A stretch of 32,443 nt of DNA from Acidobacteriota bacterium (GTDB lineage: Bacteria > Acidobacteriota > Holophagae > Acanthopleuribacterales > Acanthopleuribacteraceae): contig JASJCB010000113.1 of assembly GCA_030066195.1 (NCBI GenBank), forward strand, positions 1 through 32,443, in the 5' to 3' direction. The position numbers were made by a program, and so were the translations under genes. Position 1 is the first letter of the stretch. Every line of letters starts with the position of its first letter. Shown piece by piece: positions 24,660-32,443 of this stretch. Below the pieces are notes generated by a model that had not been told where the DNA came from, made no database searches, and saw nothing but the letters and a program-made list of their open reading frames with translations.

Positions 24660-25283
24660 ATCAGCAATAGAACTGAAACCAACCTGGAAACGCGTCGAGC
24701 TCCCATCCAAGAGAGGAGTCGGAAAAGAGTAGAGCTTATCTTGGATGTTTCCGCAAAACTGGTCGCCGAGGTAGGCGTAGACGGCGTAAAGACCAGTGAA
24801 ATTGCACGCCGGGCCGGAATCACCCTGGCTTCATTATACCGATACTTTCCGAATAAGACTGCCATCTTCAAACGTCTGGTAGAACGCATGTTCGAGAAAC
24901 TACGCCCCAACCTGGATAATTTCCTGAAGGAATTCGACCTGGATAATGGGCTGGACCAGTTGGTGGACACCTACGCGGGCTTCTACCGCTCGGAGCCCGG
25001 GTATGCCCAACTTTGGTCGGGTATCCAAGCCATTCCGGAACTGGCCGAGTTGGACATGGATGACCTTCACGAAAACGCGCGCCTGATCGCCGACGGCGCC
25101 CAGCGTATGCTGCCCCACATTGATCGGGAAACCCTGCACGCCATTGCCATGGTGGTCGCTCGCTCCACCGGCGCCATCCTCCGTTTGGAACTGGAAGAGA
25201 CCGAAATGGCCGCCGATCTTCAGCGTGAGCTGAAGCTGATGCTGAAGTCCTATCTTCAGATGAGACTGGCCCCGCCGGCTTGA
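24660..25283 (+). CDS. TetR/AcrR-family transcriptional regulator, apparent ATC start
   Basis: About 207 residues if read from ATC 24660. The helix-turn-helix is clear: VELILDVSAKLVAEVG, then TSEIARRAGITLASLYRYFPNKTAIF. The C-terminal ligand domain is variable, as usual. An annotated TTG at 24741 would cut the first DNA-binding helix, because the upstream in-frame codons read RSRKRVELI, typical of the family. The frame is closed by a TAG at 24639. Between that and 24741 it contains no ATG, GTG or TTG. A perfect AAGGAGG (24648-24654) sits 5 nt before ATC 24660, giving (M)SNRTETNLETRRAPIQERS. CTG 24684 is the alternative start but has no ribosome site. The protein probably represses itself and the divergent deaminase-oxidase-acyltransferase genes. 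Confidence 0.85.
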   Translation: MSNRTETNLETRRAPIQERSRKRVELILDVSAKLVAEVGVDGVKTSEIARRAGITLASLYRYFPNKTAIFKRLVERMFEKLRPNLDNFLKEFDLDNGLDQLVDTYAGFYRSEPGYAQLWSGIQAIPELAELDMDDLHENARLIADGAQRMLPHIDRETLHAIAMVVARSTGAILRLELEETEMAADLQRELKLMLKSYLQMRLAPPA

Positions 25284-25414
25284 CTCGATGACAACGCGTC
25301 GCAATCGACTCAAGACACCGGTTTGACTTGATCGCGACCATCCACAATTGACCAAAAACAGGTTGATTGGCAGAGACAGCGAGGTTTGACGCTCTTTGTC
25401 CTGGACTTCTAACG

Positions 25415-25441
25415 TGTCAAAATTTTTCATTGACATGTCAA
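25415..25441. promoter_or_regulatory. TGTCAA inverted repeats, operator-like
   Basis: TGTCAA (25415-25420) faces TTGACA (25430-25435) across 9 bp of A/T. The second half also forms a perfect 12-bp palindrome, TTGACATGTCAA (25430-25441). A further GTTTGAC lies about 30 bp upstream. The arrangement looks like a cluster of regulator half-sites. Confidence 0.35.
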
Positions 25442-25625
25442 AGCTCGAGCTCAGGGAAAATGTCTGTCAGTAGAGAAAAGGTGGACAAGCGCTTAATTTG
25501 CCATGGGTTTGAGGTTGGATGAAGTATTTCAGCGCATTTTGGCATCCAGCTTGCTTGGAACCAGACGAATTTATTTTGGTGCCGGACTGCTGTAGGTTCT
25601 GCACCGACCATCATTCCGCCTGACC

Positions 25626-25740
25626 ACCACGGAAACCTTATTTTATACCCCACCTTCCGTGGTCACCGGGCGTCTTGATTCTCGGTGACCGGTTGATGCA
25701 ACCGGTGTCCGTCTTGAATACCGGTTGAGGGATACCGGTA
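25626..25740. promoter_or_regulatory. Structured leader with nested inverted repeats and four ACCGGT sites
   Basis: Four dyads follow one another: ACCACGGAA/TTCCGTGGT (25626-25634, 25655-25663), GGTCACCG/CGGTGACC (25661-25668, 25683-25690), ACCGGTT/AACCGGT (25688-25694, 25700-25706) and TACCGGT/ACCGGTA (25719-25725, 25734-25740). All arms are perfect. The first two overlap by three bases and the next pair also shares bases, so the RNA could adopt alternative folds. ACCGGT starts at 25688, 25701, 25720 and 25734. It ends about 40 nt before the start codon of the giant gene. Confidence 0.5.
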
Positions 25741-25781
25741 AAAAGAACGTTTCATCAGCCCCCACCCGCAGGAGGCGCGTG

Positions 25782-28700
25782 ATGTTAGCGAAGACGCATG
25801 CACGCGGTACAGTATTATTGTGCCTACTCAGTTTATTTACCCCCGCGTTTGCGGATAAACCTCATACTTCCCAAAAATTATTGGTCCCTCATTTCCAAGT
25901 CTCAACCCAACAAGGCAATGATCAAACAACCCGGATAACCCTGGGCAACAGCGGTTCCGCCGACATGGTTGTCATGATGGAGCTGTGTACCAACTGGGGC
26001 ATCCCCGTGCTTCAGGTCCCCCTGGAACTCGGACCCCGGCAAATCCGTCACTTCGACCTGGCGGATGTGCTCAACACGGGCGCGCTACCCGACCACGCAC
26101 CGCTTTCTGCCGTTGAACGGTCCGATCTGCGTGAGGCCTTACAAGGTCAGCCTGCTCAGGGCAGCGGCCTGTACCACGGTTCGGCAACGCAACCGGGGTT
26201 TGCCGTGGGCTTCGTCTCCTTCACGGTCATTCAGGAAAACAGCCCCTACCTGTGGGGCCGCTATTCCATATTCGGAGAAAAGGGGGAGTTGGTAACCAAC
26301 GACCCCATGCTCAATATCGACATGACCGACCCCACCCGCGAAACCTGTCAACGTCACGGCATGCGTGTCTTTTTCGAGGGCATGGAAACCGTCGATGCCC
26401 AAATGATTGTCTGGACCGATTTCACGGGGACCGCATCGGAACTGAACAGACAGCAAACCAATAACGCTCAGCTGTCTGCCTGGACCGAGGATGGAGATTT
26501 CATTCGTTCCTGGGGCTTGGATTTGATGGCGACCAACCGGTTCGACATCAAAGATTTTATGCCCGTCGATGCGTCTTTCTGGTTTGAATTGAACACCCAG
26601 GGCGAATCCCATATGGCCTTGCGCATGGAAAACGTTTGCGACGAGTTGGAAATCCACGCCTGGTGCCTGAGGAACGAGGGTCTGCGCATCGAAAAGACCA
26701 CCAATACTTACGACGCCGACCAGGCGCCCGGTCCCGAATTGCCCGTGGGCGACACCGTCACCTGGGAGTACACGGTAACCAACCTGGGTGAATTACCGCT
26801 TTTCAATGTGCTGGTAACCGACGATCAAGGCGTACAGGTCGATTGCCCGCAAGACAGCCTGCAACCCGGTAAAACCATGGTTTGCCGTGCTCAAGGAAAG
26901 GTAGAGCCCTGCCAATACGCCAACCTGGGCACCGTGACCGGCCGGGATGAAAACGGCGCGGTCTACGAGGATGAAGACCCCAGCCATTACTTTGGTGTGG
27001 AATCCCCGAGCATTCGTGTGGAAAAATTCCTCAACGACCTGAGCTGCGATAACCTCCCCGACAATTTGGAGCCCGGCTCCGTAACCTGGCGCTTTGACGT
27101 GACCAACACGGGCAATGTGCCGCTCACCAACATTCGCTTGATCGACGCCGAGGCCGGTGTCAATGTGGAACTTGAAGACCTGAACCCCAACCAGACCTTC
27201 ACCGTGACGGAATCGGGTGAGGTCAGTCAGGGCGAGCACCGCAATACCGCGGAAGTGACCGCTACATCTCCCTGCGGCGCCGCCGTTTCCGACCGTGACA
27301 GTTGTCGTTACTGCTTCAGTTGCGCAAATATCAATTTGGAAAAATACACCAACGGCGAGGATGCGGACAACTCTCCGGGCCCGATTGTCGACCCGAACAG
27401 CGATGTGGTCTGGACCTACCTGGTCAACAACAACGGCTCCGTGACCTTGACCGATGTCACCGTAACCGATGAGACCGAGAGCAAAACCTTCGGGCCCATA
27501 ACCTTGGAACCCGGCCAATTCCATACTTTCACCCTGGAAGGAAAGGCCCGCGACGATTGCGATCGACAATACAGCAACCTGGCGGTAGCCTCGGCAACAA
27601 CCCCTTCCGGCGATACTGTTACGGACCGAGATCAAAGTCACTACAAAACCGAATCTTGTGAACCGACGCTGACACTGAAAAAGAAAACCAACGGCATCGA
27701 CACCGGCCGGGGCCCCGGTCCCGAATTGAATGTGGGCGATACCGTCACCTGGACCTATGAGGTCAGCATCCCCGATAAACCCACCAGTTCACCCTTGACC
27801 AACGTAACGATTGTCGATTTTGAAACCGATAAAACCTTCGGCCCGATCGACCTTGCGGTCGGCCAAAGCTTTACCTTCAGAGACACCGGCACCGTCGTTT
27901 GCGGTGAATACAGCAATACCGCTAGAGCCGAGGGTCAAGTTCCGAACTCAGAGGCCACAGCCTCCGACAAAGACATCAGCCATTACGTGGGGGTCAGCAC
28001 GCCGTCGCTGGACCTGGAAAAGTTCACCAATGGTGAAGACACCGAGGCCCCCGGCATATCCTTGCCGGTCGGCAGTGAGGTCACCTGGTCTTACGTGGTC
28101 ACCAACAACGGCGCTTGCCCGCTCAACGATATCATCGTGGAAGATAAGACTGAAAAGGTCACCTTCGGCCCCATCAGTCTGGAAGCCGGCGACTACCATA
28201 CCTTTACCCACAAAGGGATCGTCGAATGCGGTCCCTACACCAATATTGCCGTGGCGACGGGTACCGATGCCTCGGGCAACTCGGCAACCGCCACGGATGC
28301 GGGTCACTACACCGGCGTCTCCAAAACAACCCTCAGTCTCGAAAAATTCACCAACGACCAAAATGCCGATGCGGCGCCGGGCCCGACCTTGAATGAAGGC
28401 GACACCGTCACCTGGACCTACGTGGTCGCGAATACGGGCTCCACGACCTTGGAAGATGTCATGGTTACCGATATTACCGAGGGCATAGAATTCGGACCCA
28501 TTTCCCTGGCCCCGGACGGCGAACACACCTTCACCCACACCGGCATCGCCCAGTGCGGTCAGTACAGCAACCTGGCCGAGGCCCGTGCCACGGATGTCTG
28601 CGGCAACGAACTGACTGCCGGTGATCAAAGCCATTATTATGTAGACACCAAAAACTGCGCGGCTATCGACCTGGAAAAATCCACGAACAACGAAGATGCC

Positions 28701-31700
28701 GACAGCGCTCCCGGTCCCTCCCTGACCGTGGGCGACAGCGTGACCTGGACCTACGTGGTTAAGAACATCGGCAGCGTCGCCCTGAGCGGGGTTACGGTTG
28801 TGGACGAAACCGAAAACATCAGTTTCGGTCCCATTTCTCTAGGCGTCGGTCAGTCCCAAACCTTCACCCACCAGGGAACCGTTCAATGCGGTCTCTACCG
28901 CAACCTGGCCGTTGCTACCGGTGAGGATCCCGAAAACAATACCGTCATTGACAAAGACAACAGCCACTACACCGGCGGCGGCTCTCCTTCCATCGAACTG
29001 GAAAAAGCTACCGACGACCAGGATGCCGACAGTGCGCCCGGTCCTACGTTGACCGTTGGTGAAATGGTAACCTGGACCTATGAGGTCACCAACACGGGCC
29101 CCTGCCCGTTGAACAATGTAACCGTCACGGACCAAACTGAAAACGTGAGTTTCGGGCCTGTTACACTGGACGCCGGCGAATCCAAAACCTTCACCCATCA
29201 GGGAACCGTGCAATGCGGCCCCTACAGCAATACCGCCGTTGCCACCGGCGTCGACGATTCCGGTAATACGGCCGGTGACTCCGACACCAGCCACTATACC
29301 GGCGGCGGCTCCCCCTCCATCAACCTGGAGAAAGCTACCAACGACGTCGATGCCGATACGGCGCCGGGGCCCTCTATTGACGCGGGTCAAACCGTGACCT
29401 GGACCTATGTGGTCAGCAACACCGGCTCCTGCCCGTTGACAAATGTCAGGGTTGAGGACGAAACGGAAAACGTGAGCTTCGGCCCCATAACCTTGGAAGC
29501 CGGCGATTCCAAAACCTTCACTCATCAGGGAACGGCACAATGCGGGCCCTATAGCAACACGGCGACAGCTACCGGCGAAGACGGCTTCGGTAATACGGTG
29601 AGCGATACCGACAAGAGCCATTACACCGGCGGCAATGCCGTCATCGATTTGGAAAAATCGACCGACGATCATGACGCGGACAGCGCGCCCGGCCCAAGTC
29701 TGATCGTGGGCGAAAAGGTGACCTGGACCTACGTGGTGTCCAATAAGGGTTCTTGCCCCTTGTCCAATGTCACTGTTGTGGATCAGACTGAAAGCAAAAC
29801 CTTCGGACCCGTTAATCTGGCCGCCGGCGAATCCAAAACCTTTACTCACGAAGGCACCGTAAAGTGTGGTTCTTACAGCAATACGGCCGTTGCTACCGGG
29901 TCCGACGGTTTCGGCAACACGGTCAGCGACACGGATAAGAGCCATTACACCGGTCAAAGCAACCCTGCCCTTAACCTGGAAAAACACACCAACGAAATAG
30001 ACGCCGACACCGCGCCGGGTCCGACGCTGAAGGTTGGCGAGACGGTGACATGGACCTACACGGTCACCAATACGGGCAATGTTCGCCTGGAAGACATCCA
30101 AGTAACCGACGTAACCGAAAACAAATCCTTCAACAAAATCAGCCTGGATCCGAGCGACTCCTATACCTTCACCCATCGGGGAACGGTTAGGGCCGATCAA
30201 TACGCCAATACGGCCGAAGCAGAGGCAACCGGCCCTTGCGGCACTAAGGTCACCGACGAGGATGTCAGCCACTACTTCGGCGGCGGCTGTAACTCCGCCC
30301 TCAAACTTGAAAAATCCACCAATGATGTCGATGCCGACAACGCTCCCGGCCCGTCGCTGCAAACGGGCGAAACGGTAACCTGGACCTATACGGTTACCAA
30401 TACGGGCGACTCCGACTTGGAGCAGGTCAGGGTTGTCGACACCACTGAAAACATATCCTTCGGCCCCATTACCCTTGCTCCCAGAGATTCCCATACGTTC
30501 ACGCATACCGGGACGGCCCGGTGCGGTCAGTACAGGAACGAGGCCAGGGCGGAAGCCAAAGACGTATGCGGCAAAAGTCTCTCCGATAACGACAGCAGTC
30601 ACTATCTGGGTACTGCCGGCAATACGGCCTTGAGCTTGAAGCAAATGGTCAACCAAACAGTCGCGGAAACCCAACCGGGGCCCACTATCGACGCGGGCGA
30701 TACCGTGACCTGGACCTATGAGGTAAAAAACACCGGCGCCACAACGCTCACCAATATCACGGTGACCGACCAGGCTGCCGGCAAAACCTTCGGTCCGGTA
30801 GATCTGGCCCCCGGTCATTCCAAAACCTTCACGCGTACGAGCACCGCCGAATGCGGACAACACAGCAGCCGGAGTGAAGCCCGGGCCGATGACGCCTGCG
30901 GCGGCAGTCTGTCGGCGACAAGTGTGGGTCACTACACCGGCAAGTGCTGTGAACCCAATATCGACTTGGAAAAATTCACCAACGGCCGAAATGCGGACAG
31001 CGCTCCCGGACCCAAGCTCAATGCGGGCGACGTGGTCACTTGGAAATACGTCGTCGAAAACACTTGCGAGTGCCCGTTGACCAACGTCACCGTGTACGAT
31101 GAGGAAGAAGACATCACCTTCGGACCCATCGACCTGGAGCCGAATGAAACGAAAACCTTCACTCACAAGGGCGTTGCCAAATGCGGGCAATACAGCAACA
31201 AGGCAACTGCCGAAGGCACGGGCCCCGACGGTACCACCGTCACCGATACGGATTGGAGCCATTACAAGGGCAAGTGCTGTGAACCCAATATCGATCTTGA
31301 AAAATACACCAACGACAAAGACGTCCGCAGGCAACCCGGGCCCAACCTCAAGGTGGGCGACAAGGTCACCTGGAAATACGTCGTAGAAAACACTTGCGAG
31401 TGCCCGTTGACCAATGTCACCGTGCACGATGAGGAAGAAGACATCACCTTCGGCCCCATCGACCTGAAGCCCGGTAAAAGTAAAACCTTTACCCACGAGG
31501 GCGTGGTTCAATGCGGCCAATACAGCAATAAGGCCGTGGCCCGCGGTGAGGGTCCGGACGGCACCGAGGTCACCGATTCCGATTGGAGCCACTACAAGGG
31601 GATCGGCAATTCGGCGATCGACTTGGAAAAACACACCAACGGTCACGACGCCGACCAGGCGCCGGGACCCTACCTGCAAAACGGCAAAACCGTCACCTGG

Positions 31701-32357
31701 ACCTATGAGGTCACCAATACAGGCAATACCCGACTAACCGATATCTATGTGACCGATGAAGAGGAGGACAAAACCTTCGGTCCCATTGAGTTAGGTCCGG
31801 ACCAAAGCCATACCTTTACCCTTGAAGGCAGGGCTGACCGTAAACACTGTGATGACAACAATCAGTATCGAAACAAGGCAGTTGTCCGCGCCAAGGACCC
31901 TTGCGGCAAAGTGGTCGGCGACGAAGACTTGAGTCATTACAAGTGGAAAGCAAAGGAGGACGATGACGACGATGATGACGATGACGATAAATCCGGCGGA
32001 TGCAGTCCCGGTTATTGGAAGAAACACCTCAATTCCTGGAAGAACTACCGTCCGAAGGATAAGATTTCCAAATACTTCCCGGCTATCGAAGAATATCCTT
32101 CGATATCCAATAAGAAAATGTGGCAAGCCATGGGCCTCGGCGGTGGATCCGGCAGCCTTGGTGCGGCCAAAAAGCTGCTCAGTCATGCGGTTCCTGCCCT
32201 GCTCAACGCGGCTCATCCCGATGTGGACTATGCCATGAGTACGAGTGAAATCAAAACTCAAGTAAACGATGCGCTGGCCTCTGAAAACCGAATTGGGATG
32301 TTGGCCTTGAAGAAACAGTTGGACCGATTCAATAACGCGGGTTGCGAACTCGATTAA
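25782..32357 (+). CDS. Giant exported protein with 16 Ig-like (DUF11/DUF7507-type) repeats
   Basis: The protein has 2191 residues. ATG 25782 follows AGGAGG by 6 nt and opens a signal peptide (MLAKTHARGTVLLCLLSLF.. ending AFA); the frame is open 19 codons earlier without a ribosome site. Residues about 25-300 form a unique beta-rich domain. Sixteen repeats of about 110 residues follow, each with LEKxTN..DAD.APGP, VTWTYxVTNTG, a FGPI.L segment, TFTH.G and a SHY end. This pattern is that of secreted DUF11-like modules that stack into stalks. Ten Asp codons (31959-31988) link to a C-terminal domain (about 2072-2191) starting CSPGYWKKH, a motif seen at the ends of other large secreted proteins. 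No LPXTG or PEP-CTERM sorting signal is seen. It is most likely an adhesin or surface/extracellular structural protein, but its ligand is unknown. Confidence 0.85.
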   Translation: MLAKTHARGTVLLCLLSLFTPAFADKPHTSQKLLVPHFQVSTQQGNDQTTRITLGNSGSADMVVMMELCTNWGIPVLQVPLELGPRQIRHFDLADVLNTGALPDHAPLSAVERSDLREALQGQPAQGSGLYHGSATQPGFAVGFVSFTVIQENSPYLWGRYSIFGEKGELVTNDPMLNIDMTDPTRETCQRHGMRVFFEGMETVDAQMIVWTDFTGTASELNRQQTNNAQLSAWTEDGDFIRSWGLDLMATNRFDIKDFMPVDASFWFELNTQGESHMALRMENVCDELEIHAWCLRNEGLRIEKTTNTYDADQAPGPELPVGDTVTWEYTVTNLGELPLFNVLVTDDQGVQVDCPQDSLQPGKTMVCRAQGKVEPCQYANLGTVTGRDENGAVYEDEDPSHYFGVESPSIRVEKFLNDLSCDNLPDNLEPGSVTWRFDVTNTGNVPLTNIRLIDAEAGVNVELEDLNPNQTFTVTESGEVSQGEHRNTAEVTATSPCGAAVSDRDSCRYCFSCANINLEKYTNGEDADNSPGPIVDPNSDVVWTYLVNNNGSVTLTDVTVTDETESKTFGPITLEPGQFHTFTLEGKARDDCDRQYSNLAVASATTPSGDTVTDRDQSHYKTESCEPTLTLKKKTNGIDTGRGPGPELNVGDTVTWTYEVSIPDKPTSSPLTNVTIVDFETDKTFGPIDLAVGQSFTFRDTGTVVCGEYSNTARAEGQVPNSEATASDKDISHYVGVSTPSLDLEKFTNGEDTEAPGISLPVGSEVTWSYVVTNNGACPLNDIIVEDKTEKVTFGPISLEAGDYHTFTHKGIVECGPYTNIAVATGTDASGNSATATDAGHYTGVSKTTLSLEKFTNDQNADAAPGPTLNEGDTVTWTYVVANTGSTTLEDVMVTDITEGIEFGPISLAPDGEHTFTHTGIAQCGQYSNLAEARATDVCGNELTAGDQSHYYVDTKNCAAIDLEKSTNNEDADSAPGPSLTVGDSVTWTYVVKNIGSVALSGVTVVDETENISFGPISLGVGQSQTFTHQGTVQCGLYRNLAVATGEDPENNTVIDKDNSHYTGGGSPSIELEKATDDQDADSAPGPTLTVGEMVTWTYEVTNTGPCPLNNVTVTDQTENVSFGPVTLDAGESKTFTHQGTVQCGPYSNTAVATGVDDSGNTAGDSDTSHYTGGGSPSINLEKATNDVDADTAPGPSIDAGQTVTWTYVVSNTGSCPLTNVRVEDETENVSFGPITLEAGDSKTFTHQGTAQCGPYSNTATATGEDGFGNTVSDTDKSHYTGGNAVIDLEKSTDDHDADSAPGPSLIVGEKVTWTYVVSNKGSCPLSNVTVVDQTESKTFGPVNLAAGESKTFTHEGTVKCGSYSNTAVATGSDGFGNTVSDTDKSHYTGQSNPALNLEKHTNEIDADTAPGPTLKVGETVTWTYTVTNTGNVRLEDIQVTDVTENKSFNKISLDPSDSYTFTHRGTVRADQYANTAEAEATGPCGTKVTDEDVSHYFGGGCNSALKLEKSTNDVDADNAPGPSLQTGETVTWTYTVTNTGDSDLEQVRVVDTTENISFGPITLAPRDSHTFTHTGTARCGQYRNEARAEAKDVCGKSLSDNDSSHYLGTAGNTALSLKQMVNQTVAETQPGPTIDAGDTVTWTYEVKNTGATTLTNITVTDQAAGKTFGPVDLAPGHSKTFTRTSTAECGQHSSRSEARADDACGGSLSATSVGHYTGKCCEPNIDLEKFTNGRNADSAPGPKLNAGDVVTWKYVVENTCECPLTNVTVYDEEEDITFGPIDLEPNETKTFTHKGVAKCGQYSNKATAEGTGPDGTTVTDTDWSHYKGKCCEPNIDLEKYTNDKDVRRQPGPNLKVGDKVTWKYVVENTCECPLTNVTVHDEEEDITFGPIDLKPGKSKTFTHEGVVQCGQYSNKAVARGEGPDGTEVTDSDWSHYKGIGNSAIDLEKHTNGHDADQAPGPYLQNGKTVTWTYEVTNTGNTRLTDIYVTDEEEDKTFGPIELGPDQSHTFTLEGRADRKHCDDNNQYRNKAVVRAKDPCGKVVGDEDLSHYKWKAKEDDDDDDDDDDKSGGCSPGYWKKHLNSWKNYRPKDKISKYFPAIEEYPSISNKKMWQAMGLGGGSGSLGAAKKLLSHAVPALLNAAHPDVDYAMSTSEIKTQVNDALASENRIGMLALKKQLDRFNNAGCELD
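26680..31950 (+). repeat. Sixteen tandem coding repeats of about 330 bp
   Basis: The repeats run head to tail with few insertions, mean spacing about 330 bp. Repeats 1-4 are the most diverged and 8-10 and 14-15 the most alike, which points to growth of the array by internal duplication. The shared DNA is a hazard for short-read assembly, so the copy number should be treated with caution. Confidence 0.85.
30941..31600 (+). repeat. Recently duplicated repeat unit (repeats 14 and 15), 330-bp period
   Basis: CAAGTGCTGTGAACCC occurs at 30941 and again at 31271, exactly 330 bp apart. The following units share long near-identical blocks, including the codons for ENTCECPLTNV and DEEEDITFGPIDL, with mostly synonymous changes. 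Only these two units have the TCEC double cysteine. Confidence 0.75.
31959..31988 (+). repeat. GAC/GAT run coding ten aspartates
   Basis: Ten consecutive Asp codons separate the last repeat from the C-terminal GYWK domain. The tract may bind calcium or act as a flexible acidic linker, and being a trinucleotide tract it could vary in length between strains without a frameshift. Confidence 0.75.
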
Positions 32358-32371
32358 CTCCTGCTCCTCCC

Positions 32372-32409
32372 GGCCCGGTGCGCCCAGGCGCATCGGGCCT
32401 TCACCTTTT
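32372..32409 (+). terminator. Rho-independent terminator of the giant gene
   Basis: A 12-bp stem, GGCCCGGTGCGC (32372-32383) with GCGCATCGGGCC (32388-32399), has one G-T wobble and a CCAG loop, and is followed by TTCACCTTTT. It lies 14 bp after the stop codon. Confidence 0.85.
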
Positions 32410-32443
32410 AACGCCCAAAACAGTGACCCAAGCATGCCTGCCG

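Larger units (their letters stand above)
25284..25781. other. Gene-free leader region of the giant surface protein
   Basis: No supported gene lies here. It contains TGTCAA/TTGACA inverted repeats at 25415-25441, and from 25620 to 25740 a dense set of inverted repeats and four ACCGGT palindromes. These probably control the 6.6-kb gene that follows. No standard -35/-10 pair stands out. Confidence 0.55.

Noticed and set aside
28839..31679. A 946-residue open frame antisense to the giant repeat gene
   Set aside because: It is a mirror of the repetitive codon pattern on the other strand, has no ribosome site or recognisable domain, and the plus-strand protein is clearly real.

Overview
The window is about 32 kb of moderately GC-rich bacterial chromosome. 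It has strong GGAGG-type ribosome binding sites and several GTG and TTG starts. It also has secreted proteins with signal peptides, very large repeat proteins, and a sensor propeller fused to a eukaryotic-type Ser/Thr kinase. Together these suggest an environmental Gram-negative bacterium, most likely of the Acidobacteriota (Holophagae/Acanthopleuribacter-like). That is an inference from gene style only; the window has no rRNA or other phylogenetic marker, and I found no tRNA, CRISPR array or transposase gene.

Layout. Positions 1-1300 hold an unrecognised gene on the minus strand whose 3' end is duplicated downstream, next to an inverted partial copy of the same repeat. Positions 1300-2780 are a long gene-poor stretch: an AT-rich island, then a 71-bp imperfect inverted repeat (2161-2452) that looks like a non-autonomous mobile element. 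Positions 2782-6084 carry a secreted divergent subtilase and a PepE-type dipeptidase. Positions 6171-12303 form a signalling block: a Reg_prop/Y_Y_Y sensor with a cytoplasmic Ser/Thr kinase, a GAF-AAA+-Fis sigma-54 activator 27 bp behind it, a stand-alone CheY-like receiver, and a small exported SH3-like protein. Positions 12456-15509 encode a SWIM-SNF2 helicase with a good sigma-70 promoter. Positions 15529-19091 (minus) hold two tandem paralogues of about 590 residues that look like GT-B glycosyltransferases of a family I do not recognise. Positions 19407-20492 encode a transglutaminase-like/TPR protein.

Positions 20505-25283 look like one regulated unit. On the minus strand are a PLP fold-III amino acid deaminase/aldolase, a sugar-lactone FAD oxidase and a WS/DGAT acyltransferase. 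A TetR repressor is transcribed divergently, and a perfect 19-bp palindrome lies between the two directions. The TetR reading frame has no ATG, GTG or TTG where its start should be. The best candidate is an ATC behind a perfect Shine-Dalgarno sequence.

Positions 25782-32357 encode a 2191-residue exported protein: a unique N-terminal domain, 16 Ig-like repeats of about 110 residues, a run of ten Asp, and a Cys/GYWK C-terminal domain, closed by a strong terminator. It is preceded by a leader rich in inverted repeats with four ACCGGT palindromes. Its cysteines fall into two mutually exclusive patterns, suggesting two alternative disulfide layouts within one repeat family.
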